From assembly GCA_038145245.1 (NCBI GenBank), contig JAYQPI010000002.1, forward strand, positions 1 through 64,000: a stretch of 64,000 nucleotides of DNA. Direction: 5' to 3'. Of the stretch, positions 52,049-60,454 are shown piece after piece. The notes beneath the pieces were generated by a model. The model saw nothing but the letters and a program-made list of their open reading frames with translations, searched no databases and was not told where the DNA came from. This stretch comes from Fontibacterium sp038145245. Lineage in GTDB: Bacteria > Pseudomonadota > Alphaproteobacteria > Pelagibacterales > Pelagibacteraceae. Positions within the stretch are counted from its first letter, which is position 1, and the number at the start of each line of letters is the position of its first letter. A program made the position numbers and the translations under genes.

Positions 52049-53283
52049 TGAATTTTCTAAAATTCAAAAATAAAAATCTATTTTTTGAAAATATTGCTAT
52101 ATCAAAACTAGCAACTAAAATTAAAACTCCATTTTATCTTTATTCTCTAAGTCAACTAAAATTTAATTTTAATAATTTTAAAAAAAATTTTAAAAAAGCA
52201 AATCCAATTATATGCTTTTCAGTAAAATCAAACTCAAATTTAAAATTAATTTCTGAACTAAAAAAACTTGGTTCTGGCGCTGATGTTGTTTCAATTGGTG
52301 AGTTAAAAATTGCTCTTCAAGCAGGAATTTCTCCAAAAAAAATAGTTTTTTCTGGAGTTGGCAAAACAGAGGAAGAATTAGATTTTGCAATTAAAAAAAA
52401 TATTCTTTTAATTAATGCAGAATCGGAAGCTGAAATAAATGCAATAAATAAAATCGCTAAAATAAATAATAAAATTGTATCTGTCGGTATCAGAATTAAT
52501 CCTAATATCTCAGCAAAAACTAATAAAAAAATATCTACAGGTAAAAAAGATAATAAGTTTGGTATTTCGATGAAAGCTTGTTTAGAAATATTTAATAATC
52601 AATATCATTATGAGTACATAAGATTTGAAGCAATTAGCGTTCATATTGGCTCTCAAATTATGGAAATTAATCCATTTAAAAAAGTTTTAAACACACTTTC
52701 AAACTTTAATAAAAAAATTAATTTAGTTGGTATCAACTTAAAGTATATCGATCTTGGAGGCGGAACTGGTATTCCATATTCAAACAGTGAAAAAAAATTT
52801 AATCTACATCAATATTCAAATCTTGTACTTAAATTTAAAAAAACAAATAAAGTTGAAATTATATTTGAGCCCGGAAGATCTATTTGCGGCAATACTGGCG
52901 TATTAGTATCTCAAATTATTTATTTAAAAGATGTGCCTGGAAAAAAATTTATAATTATAGATGCTGCAATGAATGATTTAATTAGACCCGCTTTATATGG
53001 TGCAAAACATCAAATTTATCCTTTGTTAAAAAATACATTTATTATTAATAAAAATACCGAATTCGTAGGCCCAGTTTGTGAAAGTTCTGATACATTTATC
53101 TCTTACAATAAATACCAAAAACTAAATGAGGGAGATTATGTTTGTATTGATAATGTTGGAGCATATGGAAGATCTTTAGCTTCAAACTATAATTCAAGAC
53201 CTTATTCTGCAGAAATTTTAATTAATAAAAATAAATACAAAGTAATAAAACAAAGACAAAAATTAGAATCTTTGATTAATTAA
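52048..53283 (+). CDS. lysA: diaminopimelate decarboxylase
   Basis: Makes lysine from meso-diaminopimelate. The 411-residue PLP enzyme has the cofactor lysine in ICFSVKSNSNLKLI, HIGSQIMEI, the glycine-rich YIDLGGGTGIPYS, EPGRSICGNTG, and the second-subunit cysteine in GPVCESSDTF, followed by GAYGRSLASNYN. With dapD and dapE elsewhere in the window it completes the lower lysine branch. It abuts plsC with no gap. Confidence 0.97.
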   Translation: MNFLKFKNKNLFFENIAISKLATKIKTPFYLYSLSQLKFNFNNFKKNFKKANPIICFSVKSNSNLKLISELKKLGSGADVVSIGELKIALQAGISPKKIVFSGVGKTEEELDFAIKKNILLINAESEAEINAINKIAKINNKIVSVGIRINPNISAKTNKKISTGKKDNKFGISMKACLEIFNNQYHYEYIRFEAISVHIGSQIMEINPFKKVLNTLSNFNKKINLVGINLKYIDLGGGTGIPYSNSEKKFNLHQYSNLVLKFKKTNKVEIIFEPGRSICGNTGVLVSQIIYLKDVPGKKFIIIDAAMNDLIRPALYGAKHQIYPLLKNTFIINKNTEFVGPVCESSDTFISYNKYQKLNEGDYVCIDNVGAYGRSLASNYNSRPYSAEILINKNKYKVIKQRQKLESLIN

Positions 53284-53973
53284 ATGCATTTTTTAAGATC
53301 TTTGGTATTTAATTTTGCAACTTACTGTGGATCTTTTTTTTCAACATTATTAGCTTTGCCAACTCTTATAATGCCAAGAAGAGCAATGCAGTGGTTGGCA
53401 CGCATGTTGGGTTTTTATATTATTTTTTGTGTAAGATTTATTATTAATACAAAAATAATATTCAAAGGGTTGGAAAATATACCTAAAGATAGAAAATTTT
53501 TTATAGCTTCCGCACATCAATCAATATGTGAAACTTTTGTCTTTAATGCTGTACTTAATGCTCCTATTTTTATTGTTAAGACTGAATTATTTAAAATACC
53601 ATTTTATGGATGGTGTATAAAAAAATTAGGATTTATTGGAGTTCATAGAGAAAAAACTACCAAAGATCATCTTGTTTTTTTAGAAAAGACTGCTGAAACT
53701 ATTAATAAAGAATCTTCTCCTCTAATTATTTTTCCACAAGGAACCAGAATCAAAAATAATGAAAGAGTACCCTTAAAAAAGGGTGTATCTAGAATTTATG
53801 AAAAAGCAAAAGTTGCTTGCATACCTGTTAAATTAAATACGGGTGATGTATGGCCTAGAGATAATTTTCTTAGATTCCCAGGAGAAATTTCAATTGAATT
53901 TAAAAAACCAATTGAGCCAGGCTTAAGCATGAATGATTTTATGAATAAACTTGAAAAAGAAATTTACGATTAA
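53284..53973 (+). CDS. plsC: 1-acyl-sn-glycerol-3-phosphate acyltransferase
   Basis: A 229-residue membrane-bound acyltransferase that makes phosphatidic acid. The catalytic box reads ASAHQSICETF, that is HX4E where most families have HX4D. IIFPQGTRIKNNERVPLKKG is the second block. Two hydrophobic stretches precede it. The glutamate variant may be normal in this lineage. It ends in a 4-base TTAA overlap with convergent tyrA. Confidence 0.9.
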   Translation: MHFLRSLVFNFATYCGSFFSTLLALPTLIMPRRAMQWLARMLGFYIIFCVRFIINTKIIFKGLENIPKDRKFFIASAHQSICETFVFNAVLNAPIFIVKTELFKIPFYGWCIKKLGFIGVHREKTTKDHLVFLEKTAETINKESSPLIIFPQGTRIKNNERVPLKKGVSRIYEKAKVACIPVKLNTGDVWPRDNFLRFPGEISIEFKKPIEPGLSMNDFMNKLEKEIYD

Positions 53974-54872
53974 TTCTTTCTACCAAAATTAGGAATATTA
54001 ATATCCTGTCCAGCTTTAACAATCGCTTGTCTAATCTTTCTAGTCTTAGAAAATAAATTAAATAATTTATTTCCATCTTTTTTTATAATTGCACGCTTTA
54101 AATTACTTAAGTCTAAATTAAATTTATCTAACATATGAAGAATTTGTTTTCGATTATTAAGAGCAATATCTCTCCACATAGTAGGGTCTGAAGATGCAAT
54201 TCTAGTAAAGTCTCTAAATCCACTTGCGCTATATTTAATCACTTCTGATTTTGTATCCTTTTCAAGATTGGCTGCGGTTCCTACAATATTATAAGCTATT
54301 AAATGTGGAATATGACTTGTGATTGCCATAACTTTATCGTGATGCTCAGCTGACATATGTTGAACTTTACAGCCAATTTTTTTCCAAAAATTACTCAATT
54401 TTTTTAAAGAGCTAGGATTCTTTTTATTTACCGGCGTAATAATGCACCATCTATTTTTAAATAAATCAGCAAAGCCAGCTTCTGGACCACTTTGTTCTGT
54501 GCCAGCAACCGGGTGAGCTGGAATCCAAATCGTATTCTTACTTATTAACTTATTAACAGTATTTGTTACAAAAATTTTTGCTGAACCAACATCTGTTAAA
54601 ATACAATTTTTTATTAAGTGATCTTTAATAGCAGAAACAATCTTCTTATAAGTGCCTAGAGGGGTGCAAATAATTACAAGATCAGAACCTTTGACACTTT
54701 TTTCAAGATTACTTTCTATATGTTTAGTTATTTTAAGTTTGTAAGTTTTTTTTAATACTATTTTAGATTTATCATGAGCAACTAAGATTTTGCATAAATT
54801 ATTTTTTTTAATCGCTCTAGCAATTGAAGAACCTATTAGACCAAGCCCTATTATAGTAATCTTATTAAACAT
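53970..54872 (-). CDS. tyrA: prephenate/cyclohexadienyl dehydrogenase
   Basis: A 300-residue NAD(P)-dependent enzyme of tyrosine synthesis. The nucleotide motif is IIGLGLIGSSIARAI, then CTPLGTYKKI, the catalytic region WIPAHPVAGTEQSGPE, and TSHIPHLIAYNI. No chorismate mutase or ACT domain is attached. Whether it takes prephenate or arogenate is not decided by sequence. It overlaps the end of hisC by 8 bases as hisC-tyrA. Confidence 0.92.
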   Translation of the reverse strand: MFNKITIIGLGLIGSSIARAIKKNNLCKILVAHDKSKIVLKKTYKLKITKHIESNLEKSVKGSDLVIICTPLGTYKKIVSAIKDHLIKNCILTDVGSAKIFVTNTVNKLISKNTIWIPAHPVAGTEQSGPEAGFADLFKNRWCIITPVNKKNPSSLKKLSNFWKKIGCKVQHMSAEHHDKVMAITSHIPHLIAYNIVGTAANLEKDTKSEVIKYSASGFRDFTRIASSDPTMWRDIALNNRKQILHMLDKFNLDLSNLKRAIIKKDGNKLFNLFSKTRKIRQAIVKAGQDINIPNFGRKN

Positions 54873-55944
54873 TAAAAATTTTATTCAGAGTTCTTAAAAA
54901 TAGATTATTTTCTTTATTATTTCCAATAGTCACTCTTAGTGAATTAGGCAAACCATATCCCTTCATTTTTCTTAATATGATCTTAGATTTAATAAATTTA
55001 TCATAAACCTTATCCGCTGTTATTTCTTTATTATCAAAACGCATCAAAAAGAAATTAGCAACGGGAACATTAGTTAAAATCCCTAAATTAATAAAATTTT
55101 CAAAAAATATATCTGCCCATTTTCGATTATGTTCTATATTTTTTTTTAACCAATTTTTATCATTTAAAGCCTCAACCCCAGCCACTTGCGCTGCAGAATT
55201 AACATTAAAAGGAGGTTTAATAAGTTTCATTGCGGAAATAATATTTTTGGGACCATAACCCCAACCAAGTCTTAAACTTGCTAGACCATATATTTTAGAA
55301 AATGATCTAGTAACCAGCACATTACTATAATTTTTAAACAAATCTAAACCAGAAACATAATCTTTATTAATAACAAATTCACAATACGCATCATCAACTA
55401 CTAATAAAATATTGCTACGCAATTTTTTCCTAAGAGATAGCATCTCATTTTTATCTAGATATGTTCCTGTTGGATTATTTGGATTGGCTAAAAAGATAAT
55501 TTTAGTTCTAGATGTTACTTTTTCTAATATAGAATCTATATTTGCTTTAAAATCTTCTTCAGGCGCTACAATAACTTTACCACCGTAAATTTTTGCATAG
55601 ATTCTGTACATTAAAAAACTGTACTCTGTGACTAAAACCTCATCATTTGGTTTTAAAAATAATTGGCAAGCTAAGCTAATTATTTCATCTGAACCGTTTC
55701 CAATAATAATATTATTAGGATTAAGTTTTAAATTCTTAGATATTGATTGAATTAAAATATTCGAATTTCCATCTGGATATCTGGACAATTGTGTACTTTT
55801 TTTAACAAATGCTGAAATAGCTTTTTTCGAAGGTCCTAAAGCAGATTCATTAGCCGAAAGTTTTATTGGCTTTTTAATATTTTTTATTTGTGACAACCCG
55901 CCTACATATTTTAAATTATCAAAATTTTTAAATCTTAACGGCAT
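54865..55944 (-). CDS. hisC: histidinol-phosphate/aromatic aminotransferase
   Basis: A 359-residue fold-type I aminotransferase of the HisC family. Visible parts are IKLSANESALGPS, IIGNGSDEIIS, FLANPNNPTGTYL, and the PLP-lysine segment TRSFSKIYGLASLRLGWGYG (read as SFSKIYGLASLRLG). Linked to tyrA, it may serve as the aromatic aminotransferase for Tyr and Phe as well as histidine. It is divergent from the metW leader. Confidence 0.92.
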   Translation of the reverse strand: MPLRFKNFDNLKYVGGLSQIKNIKKPIKLSANESALGPSKKAISAFVKKSTQLSRYPDGNSNILIQSISKNLKLNPNNIIIGNGSDEIISLACQLFLKPNDEVLVTEYSFLMYRIYAKIYGGKVIVAPEEDFKANIDSILEKVTSRTKIIFLANPNNPTGTYLDKNEMLSLRKKLRSNILLVVDDAYCEFVINKDYVSGLDLFKNYSNVLVTRSFSKIYGLASLRLGWGYGPKNIISAMKLIKPPFNVNSAAQVAGVEALNDKNWLKKNIEHNRKWADIFFENFINLGILTNVPVANFFLMRFDNKEITADKVYDKFIKSKIILRKMKGYGLPNSLRVTIGNNKENNLFLRTLNKIFNV

Positions 55945-56072
55945 ATTTTATAAATAATTGCTGATTTTATTTTTTAATTAACACAATGCTATTATGGTTG
56001 ATACTATTTATAAAAATAAATCTTATAAAATTTTTGAAAACATTAATAAGATCAATGATAAAACCGAATAAA

Positions 56073-56099
56073 TTGACAATAAATTATCCCTAAGATAAA
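56073..56099 (+). promoter_or_regulatory. probable promoter of the SAM-II/metW transcript
   Basis: A perfect TTGACA (56073-56078) and GATAAA (56094-56099) are 15 bases apart and directly precede the SAM-II aptamer, so transcription would start at its first bases. Confidence 0.5.
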
Positions 56100-56104
56100 A
56101 ACCA

Positions 56105-56153
56105 TTTGCGCTGATTTACCGAATTGCGAGCGCATACAAACAGCTAAAAAGGT
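56105..56153 (+). promoter_or_regulatory. SAM-II riboswitch
   Basis: A compact aptamer that matches the SAM-II (metA motif) class. Stem P1 is TGCGCT (56107-56112) with AGCGCA (56129-56134); the loop begins GATTTACCG and the 3' part reads ACAGCTAAAAAGG. The loop ACC (56118-56120) can pair with GGT (56151-56153) as the pseudoknot. The core strongly resembles the Sargasso Sea metX SAM-II aptamer as I remember it. It binds S-adenosylmethionine and represses methionine genes. Here it precedes metW with no metX. The GG is 34 bases from the metW ATG, too far to be its ribosome site, so control probably acts through the following hairpin. Confidence 0.85.
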
Positions 56154-56179
56154 AAAAAATCACTACAAAGTGTTTTTTT
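56154..56179 (+). terminator. possible attenuator after the SAM-II riboswitch
   Basis: CACT (56161-56164) pairs with AGTG (56169-56172) around ACAA, with an A run before and seven T after, so the helix can be extended by A-T pairs. It lies between the aptamer and the metW start. Folding of SAM-bound RNA could favour termination here. The helix is short, so this is a candidate only. Confidence 0.45.
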
Positions 56180-56186
56180 AAATTAA

Positions 56187-56789
56187 ATGAAATTAGAGTC
56201 AAAAATAGTAATAGATTTTATAAAACCATTCACAAAAGTTCTTGATGTAGGTTGTGGAGATGGAAGTATTCTTCTTCACTTAAAAAAAGAAAAAAAAATT
56301 GATGCTCGAGGTATTGAGATTGATCACGAAAAAGTCAAAGAAAGCCTAAGCAAAGGTCTTTCTGTTGTCGAAGGGGATGCAGAAAAAGATCTAATTAACT
56401 ATCCTGATCAATCTTTTGATTACGTAATTCTAACACAAACTCTACAAGCTTTTTACAAACCCAGAAAAGTTTTGCATGAACTTTTAAGAATTGGAAAAAA
56501 TGCGATTGTATCTATTCCTAACTTTGGCTACTGGAAAGTTAGATTTAGTTTACTTCTTAAAGGACGTATGCCTGTTACAAAAACTTTACCCAACACATGG
56601 CATGACACCCCTAATTTACATATGTGCACAATTAAAGATTTTTTTGATTTGTGTCATTCTGATAAGATTGACATAATAAAATCGGTTGCTGTAACTCAAG
56701 ATAAATCTTCAGCAATTTCAGATTTAAATTTAGAAATAAAAAATCTTTATTCAGAATTTGGTATTTTTTTAATTAGCAAAAAAAACTAA
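56187..56789 (+). CDS. metW: methionine biosynthesis protein MetW
   Basis: A 200-residue methyltransferase-fold protein. The SAM site is VLDVGCGDGSILLHL, with FDYVILTQTLQAFYKP and SIPNFGYWKVRFSLLLKGRMP (read in parts), which are specific to MetW. MetW usually sits directly after metX (homoserine acetyltransferase) and supports it; metX is absent here. A SAM-II riboswitch in its leader ties it to methionine control. gloB follows after 10 bases. Confidence 0.94.
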   Translation: MKLESKIVIDFIKPFTKVLDVGCGDGSILLHLKKEKKIDARGIEIDHEKVKESLSKGLSVVEGDAEKDLINYPDQSFDYVILTQTLQAFYKPRKVLHELLRIGKNAIVSIPNFGYWKVRFSLLLKGRMPVTKTLPNTWHDTPNLHMCTIKDFFDLCHSDKIDIIKSVAVTQDKSSAISDLNLEIKNLYSEFGIFLISKKN

Positions 56790-56799
56790 TCTTTCTTTT

Positions 56800-57564
56800 A
56801 TGATGGTTACTCATATTATTCCATGTTTAAAAGATAATTATGCTTACATTGTAGAAAATAAAAAAACTAAAAATGCATGCGTTATCGATCCTTCTGAGTC
56901 AGAACCTATTATAAATTTTTTAAATATAAATAAACTAAATCTTAAATATATTCTAAATACCCATCATCATGCTGATCACATAGGGGGAAATCTAGAATTA
57001 AAAAAAAAATTCAATTCAAAAATATTAGGCTTTGAAAAAGATAAAAATAGGATTCCAGGAATTGATATTTTTTTAAAAGATAAACAAATTTGGAATTTTG
57101 AAGAATCCAATGTTTTAGTAGAGCATGTTCCTGGTCATACCTCTGGTCACATATTTTATTATTTTAAAAATGAAGAATTTGTCTTTACAGGTGATACCTT
57201 ATTTTCATTTGGATGTGGTAGGCTGTTTGAGGGTTCTTATTTAGAGATGATTAATTCTCTAAAAAAAATTAGATCCTTACCATCTAAAACAAAATTATAT
57301 TGCGGCCACGAGTACACAATTAACAACTTAAAATTTTGTATAGAAATTGATAAAAACAACCCAGAACTTAAAAAAAAGTATACTCAAGTCAGCAATCAAA
57401 TTAAGAATAAATTACCAAGTGTCCCTTCTAGTATAAGTGAAGAAATAAAATTTAATATTTTTTTGAAATTTGATGATCTAGAATTTAAAAAATCAATAGG
57501 ACTTGAGGGTCTAAATGAAGTAGATTTTTTTAAAAAGATTAGAGATTTAAAAGATAATTTCTAA
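56800..57564 (+). CDS. gloB: hydroxyacylglutathione hydrolase (glyoxalase II)
   Basis: A 254-residue metallo-beta-lactamase-fold enzyme that hydrolyses S-lactoylglutathione, the second step of methylglyoxal removal. The metal motif is NTHHHADHIGG, followed by EHVPGHTSGHIFYYF, FTGDTLFSFGCGRLFEG and LYCGHEYTINNLKF. The second of two adjacent ATG codons (56803) may be the start instead. It lies 10 bases after metW. Confidence 0.95.
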   Translation: MMVTHIIPCLKDNYAYIVENKKTKNACVIDPSESEPIINFLNINKLNLKYILNTHHHADHIGGNLELKKKFNSKILGFEKDKNRIPGIDIFLKDKQIWNFEESNVLVEHVPGHTSGHIFYYFKNEEFVFTGDTLFSFGCGRLFEGSYLEMINSLKKIRSLPSKTKLYCGHEYTINNLKFCIEIDKNNPELKKKYTQVSNQIKNKLPSVPSSISEEIKFNIFLKFDDLEFKKSIGLEGLNEVDFFKKIRDLKDNF

Positions 57565-57594
57565 AAACCAACATTCCTTAACATAATCACAATC

Positions 57595-57622
57595 TTGACA
57601 AGCTAAGGCACCTATATATATT
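57595..57622 (+). promoter_or_regulatory. promoter of rplU-rpmA
   Basis: A perfect TTGACA (57595-57600), 16 bases, then TATATT (57617-57622), 24 bases before the rplU start. The likely leader is short. It is the best sigma-70-like promoter I see in the window. Confidence 0.6.
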
Positions 57623-57645
57623 GCCCTGACCTAAAAATATTACAT

Positions 57646-58053
57646 ATGACTTTTGCAGTAATTAAAACTGGTGGTAAACAATATAAAGTGTCAGCAAACG
57701 ATACTATTAGAATTGAAAAGCTTGATAATCAAGCTGGTAAAGTTTTTGAATTTAAAGAAGTTCTTCTAACAACAGACAATACCTCAACTGAAATAGGATC
57801 ACCTATGATCGATGGTGCATATGTTGAAGCTGAACTTTTAAAACAAGCAAGAAATGACAAAGTTATTATTTTTAAAAAAAGAAGAAGACAAAATTCGAGA
57901 AGAAAACGTGGACATAGACAAAATGTTTCAATAGTGAAAATTTTAAAAATTTATGGTAAAAGTGGTAAACTTTTAGCTGAAGTTAAAAATTCTACTGTAG
58001 AAAAAAAAACTTCTGAAAAAAAAGTTGAAACTAAAATAACAGATAAAAAATAG
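57646..58053 (+). CDS. rplU: 50S ribosomal protein bL21
   Basis: A large-subunit protein beginning TFAVIKTGGKQYKVS, with IIFKKRRRQNSRRKRGHRQN and IVKILKI as in all L21 proteins. At 135 residues it has about 30 more than the usual 103, a Lys/Glu/Thr-rich tail (VEKKTSEKKVETKITDKK) with no known role. rpmA follows after 7 bases. Confidence 0.97.
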   Translation: MTFAVIKTGGKQYKVSANDTIRIEKLDNQAGKVFEFKEVLLTTDNTSTEIGSPMIDGAYVEAELLKQARNDKVIIFKKRRRQNSRRKRGHRQNVSIVKILKIYGKSGKLLAEVKNSTVEKKTSEKKVETKITDKK

Positions 58054-58060
58054 ATAAAAA

Positions 58061-58315
58061 ATGGCAACAAAAAAAGCTGGTGGATCGACAAAAAACGGAC
58101 GCGATAGTGCTGGAAGGCGACTAGGCGTAAAAAAATTTGGCGGTCAATCTGTGATAGCTGGAAATATTATTATGAGACAAAGAGGAACAAAAATGTTCCC
58201 TGGTAATAATGTTGGTATGGGTAAAGATCATACAATTTTTTCTAAAATAAACGGTGTTGTAAAATTCGAGACAAAAAAACTCGGAAGAACTTACATTTCA
58301 GTAATCCCTCAATAA
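58061..58315 (+). CDS. rpmA: 50S ribosomal protein bL27
   Basis: An 84-residue large-subunit protein that reaches the peptidyl-transferase centre. It begins MATKKAGGSTKNGRDSAGRR and has LGVKKFGGQSVIAGNI and RQRGTKMFPGNNVGMGKDHTIF (read in parts), all invariant L27 features. There is no Firmicutes-type N-terminal extension. A terminator hairpin follows it. Confidence 0.98.
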   Translation: MATKKAGGSTKNGRDSAGRRLGVKKFGGQSVIAGNIIMRQRGTKMFPGNNVGMGKDHTIFSKINGVVKFETKKLGRTYISVIPQ

Positions 58316-58316
58316 A

Positions 58317-58345
58317 CTCAGTTTATTTTTAAACTGAGGTTTTTA
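58317..58345 (+). terminator. intrinsic terminator after rpmA
   Basis: CTCAGTTT (58317-58324) and AAACTGAG (58331-58338) form a hairpin with a six-base loop followed by GTTTTT. It separates the ribosomal protein pair from obgE. Confidence 0.75.
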
Positions 58346-58368
58346 TTTATAATCAATAGCGTACTAGT

Positions 58369-59337
58369 ATGAAATTTTTAGATCAAGTTAAAATCATGAT
58401 TAAAGCAGGAGACGGAGGCAATGGTTGCGTTGCCTTCAGAAGAGAAAAATTTATTGAATTTGGTGGACCTTACGGAGGTGATGGTGGTGACGGAGGATCA
58501 ATAATTGTAAAAGCTGTGAATGGTTTAAACACTTTAGTTGATTATCGCTTTGCACAACATCACAAAGCTCAAAATGGTTTTAATGGTTCTGGAAATAATA
58601 AAAGAGGACTTTCAGGAAAAGATTTAATTTTAAGAGTTCCTGTTGGAACCCAAGTATATGAGGAAGATAAAAAAACTTTATTATTTGATTTAATAAAAGA
58701 AAATCAAGAATATGTCATAGCTAAAGGAGGTCAAGGCGGACTTGGTAATTCAAAATTTAAAAGTTCAACTAATAGATCTCCAAGAAAATTCACTTATGGA
58801 AAAAAAGGAGAAGAGTTTACAATTTGGCTAGAGTTAAAATTAATTGCTGATGTTGGAATCGTTGGTTTCCCAAATGCTGGAAAATCTAGTTTGCTTTCAA
58901 TATCAACTAGAGCAAGACCAAAAATTGCAAATTATCCTTTTACAACATTGAATCCAAATCTTGGAGTTGTTTCTGTTGATAATAAGGAAATAATTATTGC
59001 TGATATACCTGGTTTAATTGAAGGTGCACATACTGGTTCTGGTTTAGGTGATAAATTTTTAAAACATATAGAAAGATGCAAAAGCATTATTCATATGATT
59101 GATATTAATGAGAAAGATTTAGTCGATAAATACAAGATTATTAGAAATGAATTAAAAGAATTTAATCCAGAATTAATAAAAAAAAGGGAACTTATAGTGT
59201 TTAATAAGATTGATTTAATAGATGAAAAAGAAAAAAAAGAAAAGATTATGAATTTTACTAAAAAAATTAAGAAAAAAGTTTATGATATATCTGTTGAAAA
59301 AAATATTAATATAAAAAATTTATTACGAGCTATTTAA
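58369..59337 (+). CDS. obgE: GTPase ObgE/CgtA
   Basis: A 322-residue ribosome-assembly GTPase. The glycine-rich OBG domain is at the N-terminus (GDGGNGCVAFRREKFIEFGGP, read in parts, and GGDGGDGG). The G domain has GFPNAGKSSLL (G1), a TTLNPN switch, DIPGLIEGAH (G3) and NKIDLID (G4). No long C-terminal OCT domain is attached. It abuts proB with no space. Confidence 0.96.
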   Translation: MKFLDQVKIMIKAGDGGNGCVAFRREKFIEFGGPYGGDGGDGGSIIVKAVNGLNTLVDYRFAQHHKAQNGFNGSGNNKRGLSGKDLILRVPVGTQVYEEDKKTLLFDLIKENQEYVIAKGGQGGLGNSKFKSSTNRSPRKFTYGKKGEEFTIWLELKLIADVGIVGFPNAGKSSLLSISTRARPKIANYPFTTLNPNLGVVSVDNKEIIIADIPGLIEGAHTGSGLGDKFLKHIERCKSIIHMIDINEKDLVDKYKIIRNELKEFNPELIKKRELIVFNKIDLIDEKEKKEKIMNFTKKIKKKVYDISVEKNINIKNLLRAI

Positions 59338-60450
59338 ATGGACATTTTAAAATATAAAACAATTGTAATTAAAATAGGCTCTAGTCTAATTGTTGATGGA
59401 AAAAATAAAATTAAAAAGAATTGGTTCAATAAATTAATAGAAGATATTAATTTTTTAATCAAAAAAAATAAGCAAATTATTATTGTCTCTTCAGGTGCAA
59501 TTGCACTTGGCTGTGATTTATTAAAAATAAACAAAAAAAATACAAAATTAAGCCAGTTCCAAGCAATAGCCGCTATTGGTCAAATCGAATTAATTAATCT
59601 ATTTAAAAAAGCATTTGAAAAGAAAAAAATCAATATTTCTCAAATACTACTAACTTTGGAAGACACGGAAGAAAGAAGAAGATCTTTAAATGCTAAAGAA
59701 ACAATAAATAATTTACTTAAAATGTCTGTAATACCAATTGTGAATGAAAACGATACAGTTGCGACCTCAGAAATAAGATATGGTGATAATGATAGATTAG
59801 CAGCAAGAGTTGCTCAAATATGTAATGCTGATTGCTTAATTATGCTTTCAGACATAGATGGTCTTTATTCTTCTGATCCAAAGAAAAATGAGAATGCTAA
59901 AATCATTAAGAAAGTAAAAACTATTGATAAATCTATAGAAGAACTTGCTTCTGAGAGCATCAGCTCTTATGGAACTGGTGGAATGATAACTAAAATTAAA
60001 GCTGCAAAAATTTGTATGCAATCTGGTTGTGATATGATTTTGACAAGCGGTAAAATTAATAATCCTATAAAGAATATTATTAAAGATAAGAATTATACTT
60101 TATTTGAATCTCAATCATCATCGTTGAATGCAAAGAAACAATGGATTCTAAATTCTATTGCAACTAAAGGTTCTATAATGATTGATGAAGGTGCTGAAAA
60201 AGCATTAAAAAGTGGAAAAAGTCTTTTGCCAATTGGAGTAACTGCGGTTGAGGGAAATTTTAATCGCGGTGATGCTGTTTATATTATAAATTCAAAAAAT
60301 AAGCGTATAGCGACAGGGATTAGCGCCTACTCAAGCCTAGATGCTAAAAAAATTATTGGTTTTAAAACTGATAAAATTAAGGAAATATTAGGATATGTTA
60401 GTCGAGGCGAAATGATTCATATTGATAATTTAGTTTATCAAGCAGAATAA
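59338..60450 (+). CDS. proB: glutamate 5-kinase
   Basis: The first enzyme of proline synthesis. The 370-residue protein has an amino-acid kinase domain (VIKIGSSLIVD, VSSGAIALGCDLL, NENDTVATSEIRYGDND, YGTGGMITKIKAAKI) and a C-terminal PUA domain (about 275-370). It is followed by proA after 4 bases, giving consecutive steps of the pathway. Confidence 0.97.
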   Translation: MDILKYKTIVIKIGSSLIVDGKNKIKKNWFNKLIEDINFLIKKNKQIIIVSSGAIALGCDLLKINKKNTKLSQFQAIAAIGQIELINLFKKAFEKKKINISQILLTLEDTEERRRSLNAKETINNLLKMSVIPIVNENDTVATSEIRYGDNDRLAARVAQICNADCLIMLSDIDGLYSSDPKKNENAKIIKKVKTIDKSIEELASESISSYGTGGMITKIKAAKICMQSGCDMILTSGKINNPIKNIIKDKNYTLFESQSSSLNAKKQWILNSIATKGSIMIDEGAEKALKSGKSLLPIGVTAVEGNFNRGDAVYIINSKNKRIATGISAYSSLDAKKIIGFKTDKIKEILGYVSRGEMIHIDNLVYQAE

Positions 60451-60454
60451 ATTT

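Noticed and set aside
55994..56071. A 25-codon open frame before the metW riboswitch, considered as a leader peptide or a remnant of metX
   Set aside because: It has no clear ribosome site, no recognisable motif, and ends before the TTGACA promoter of the riboswitch transcript. Its composition is that of random AT-rich DNA.
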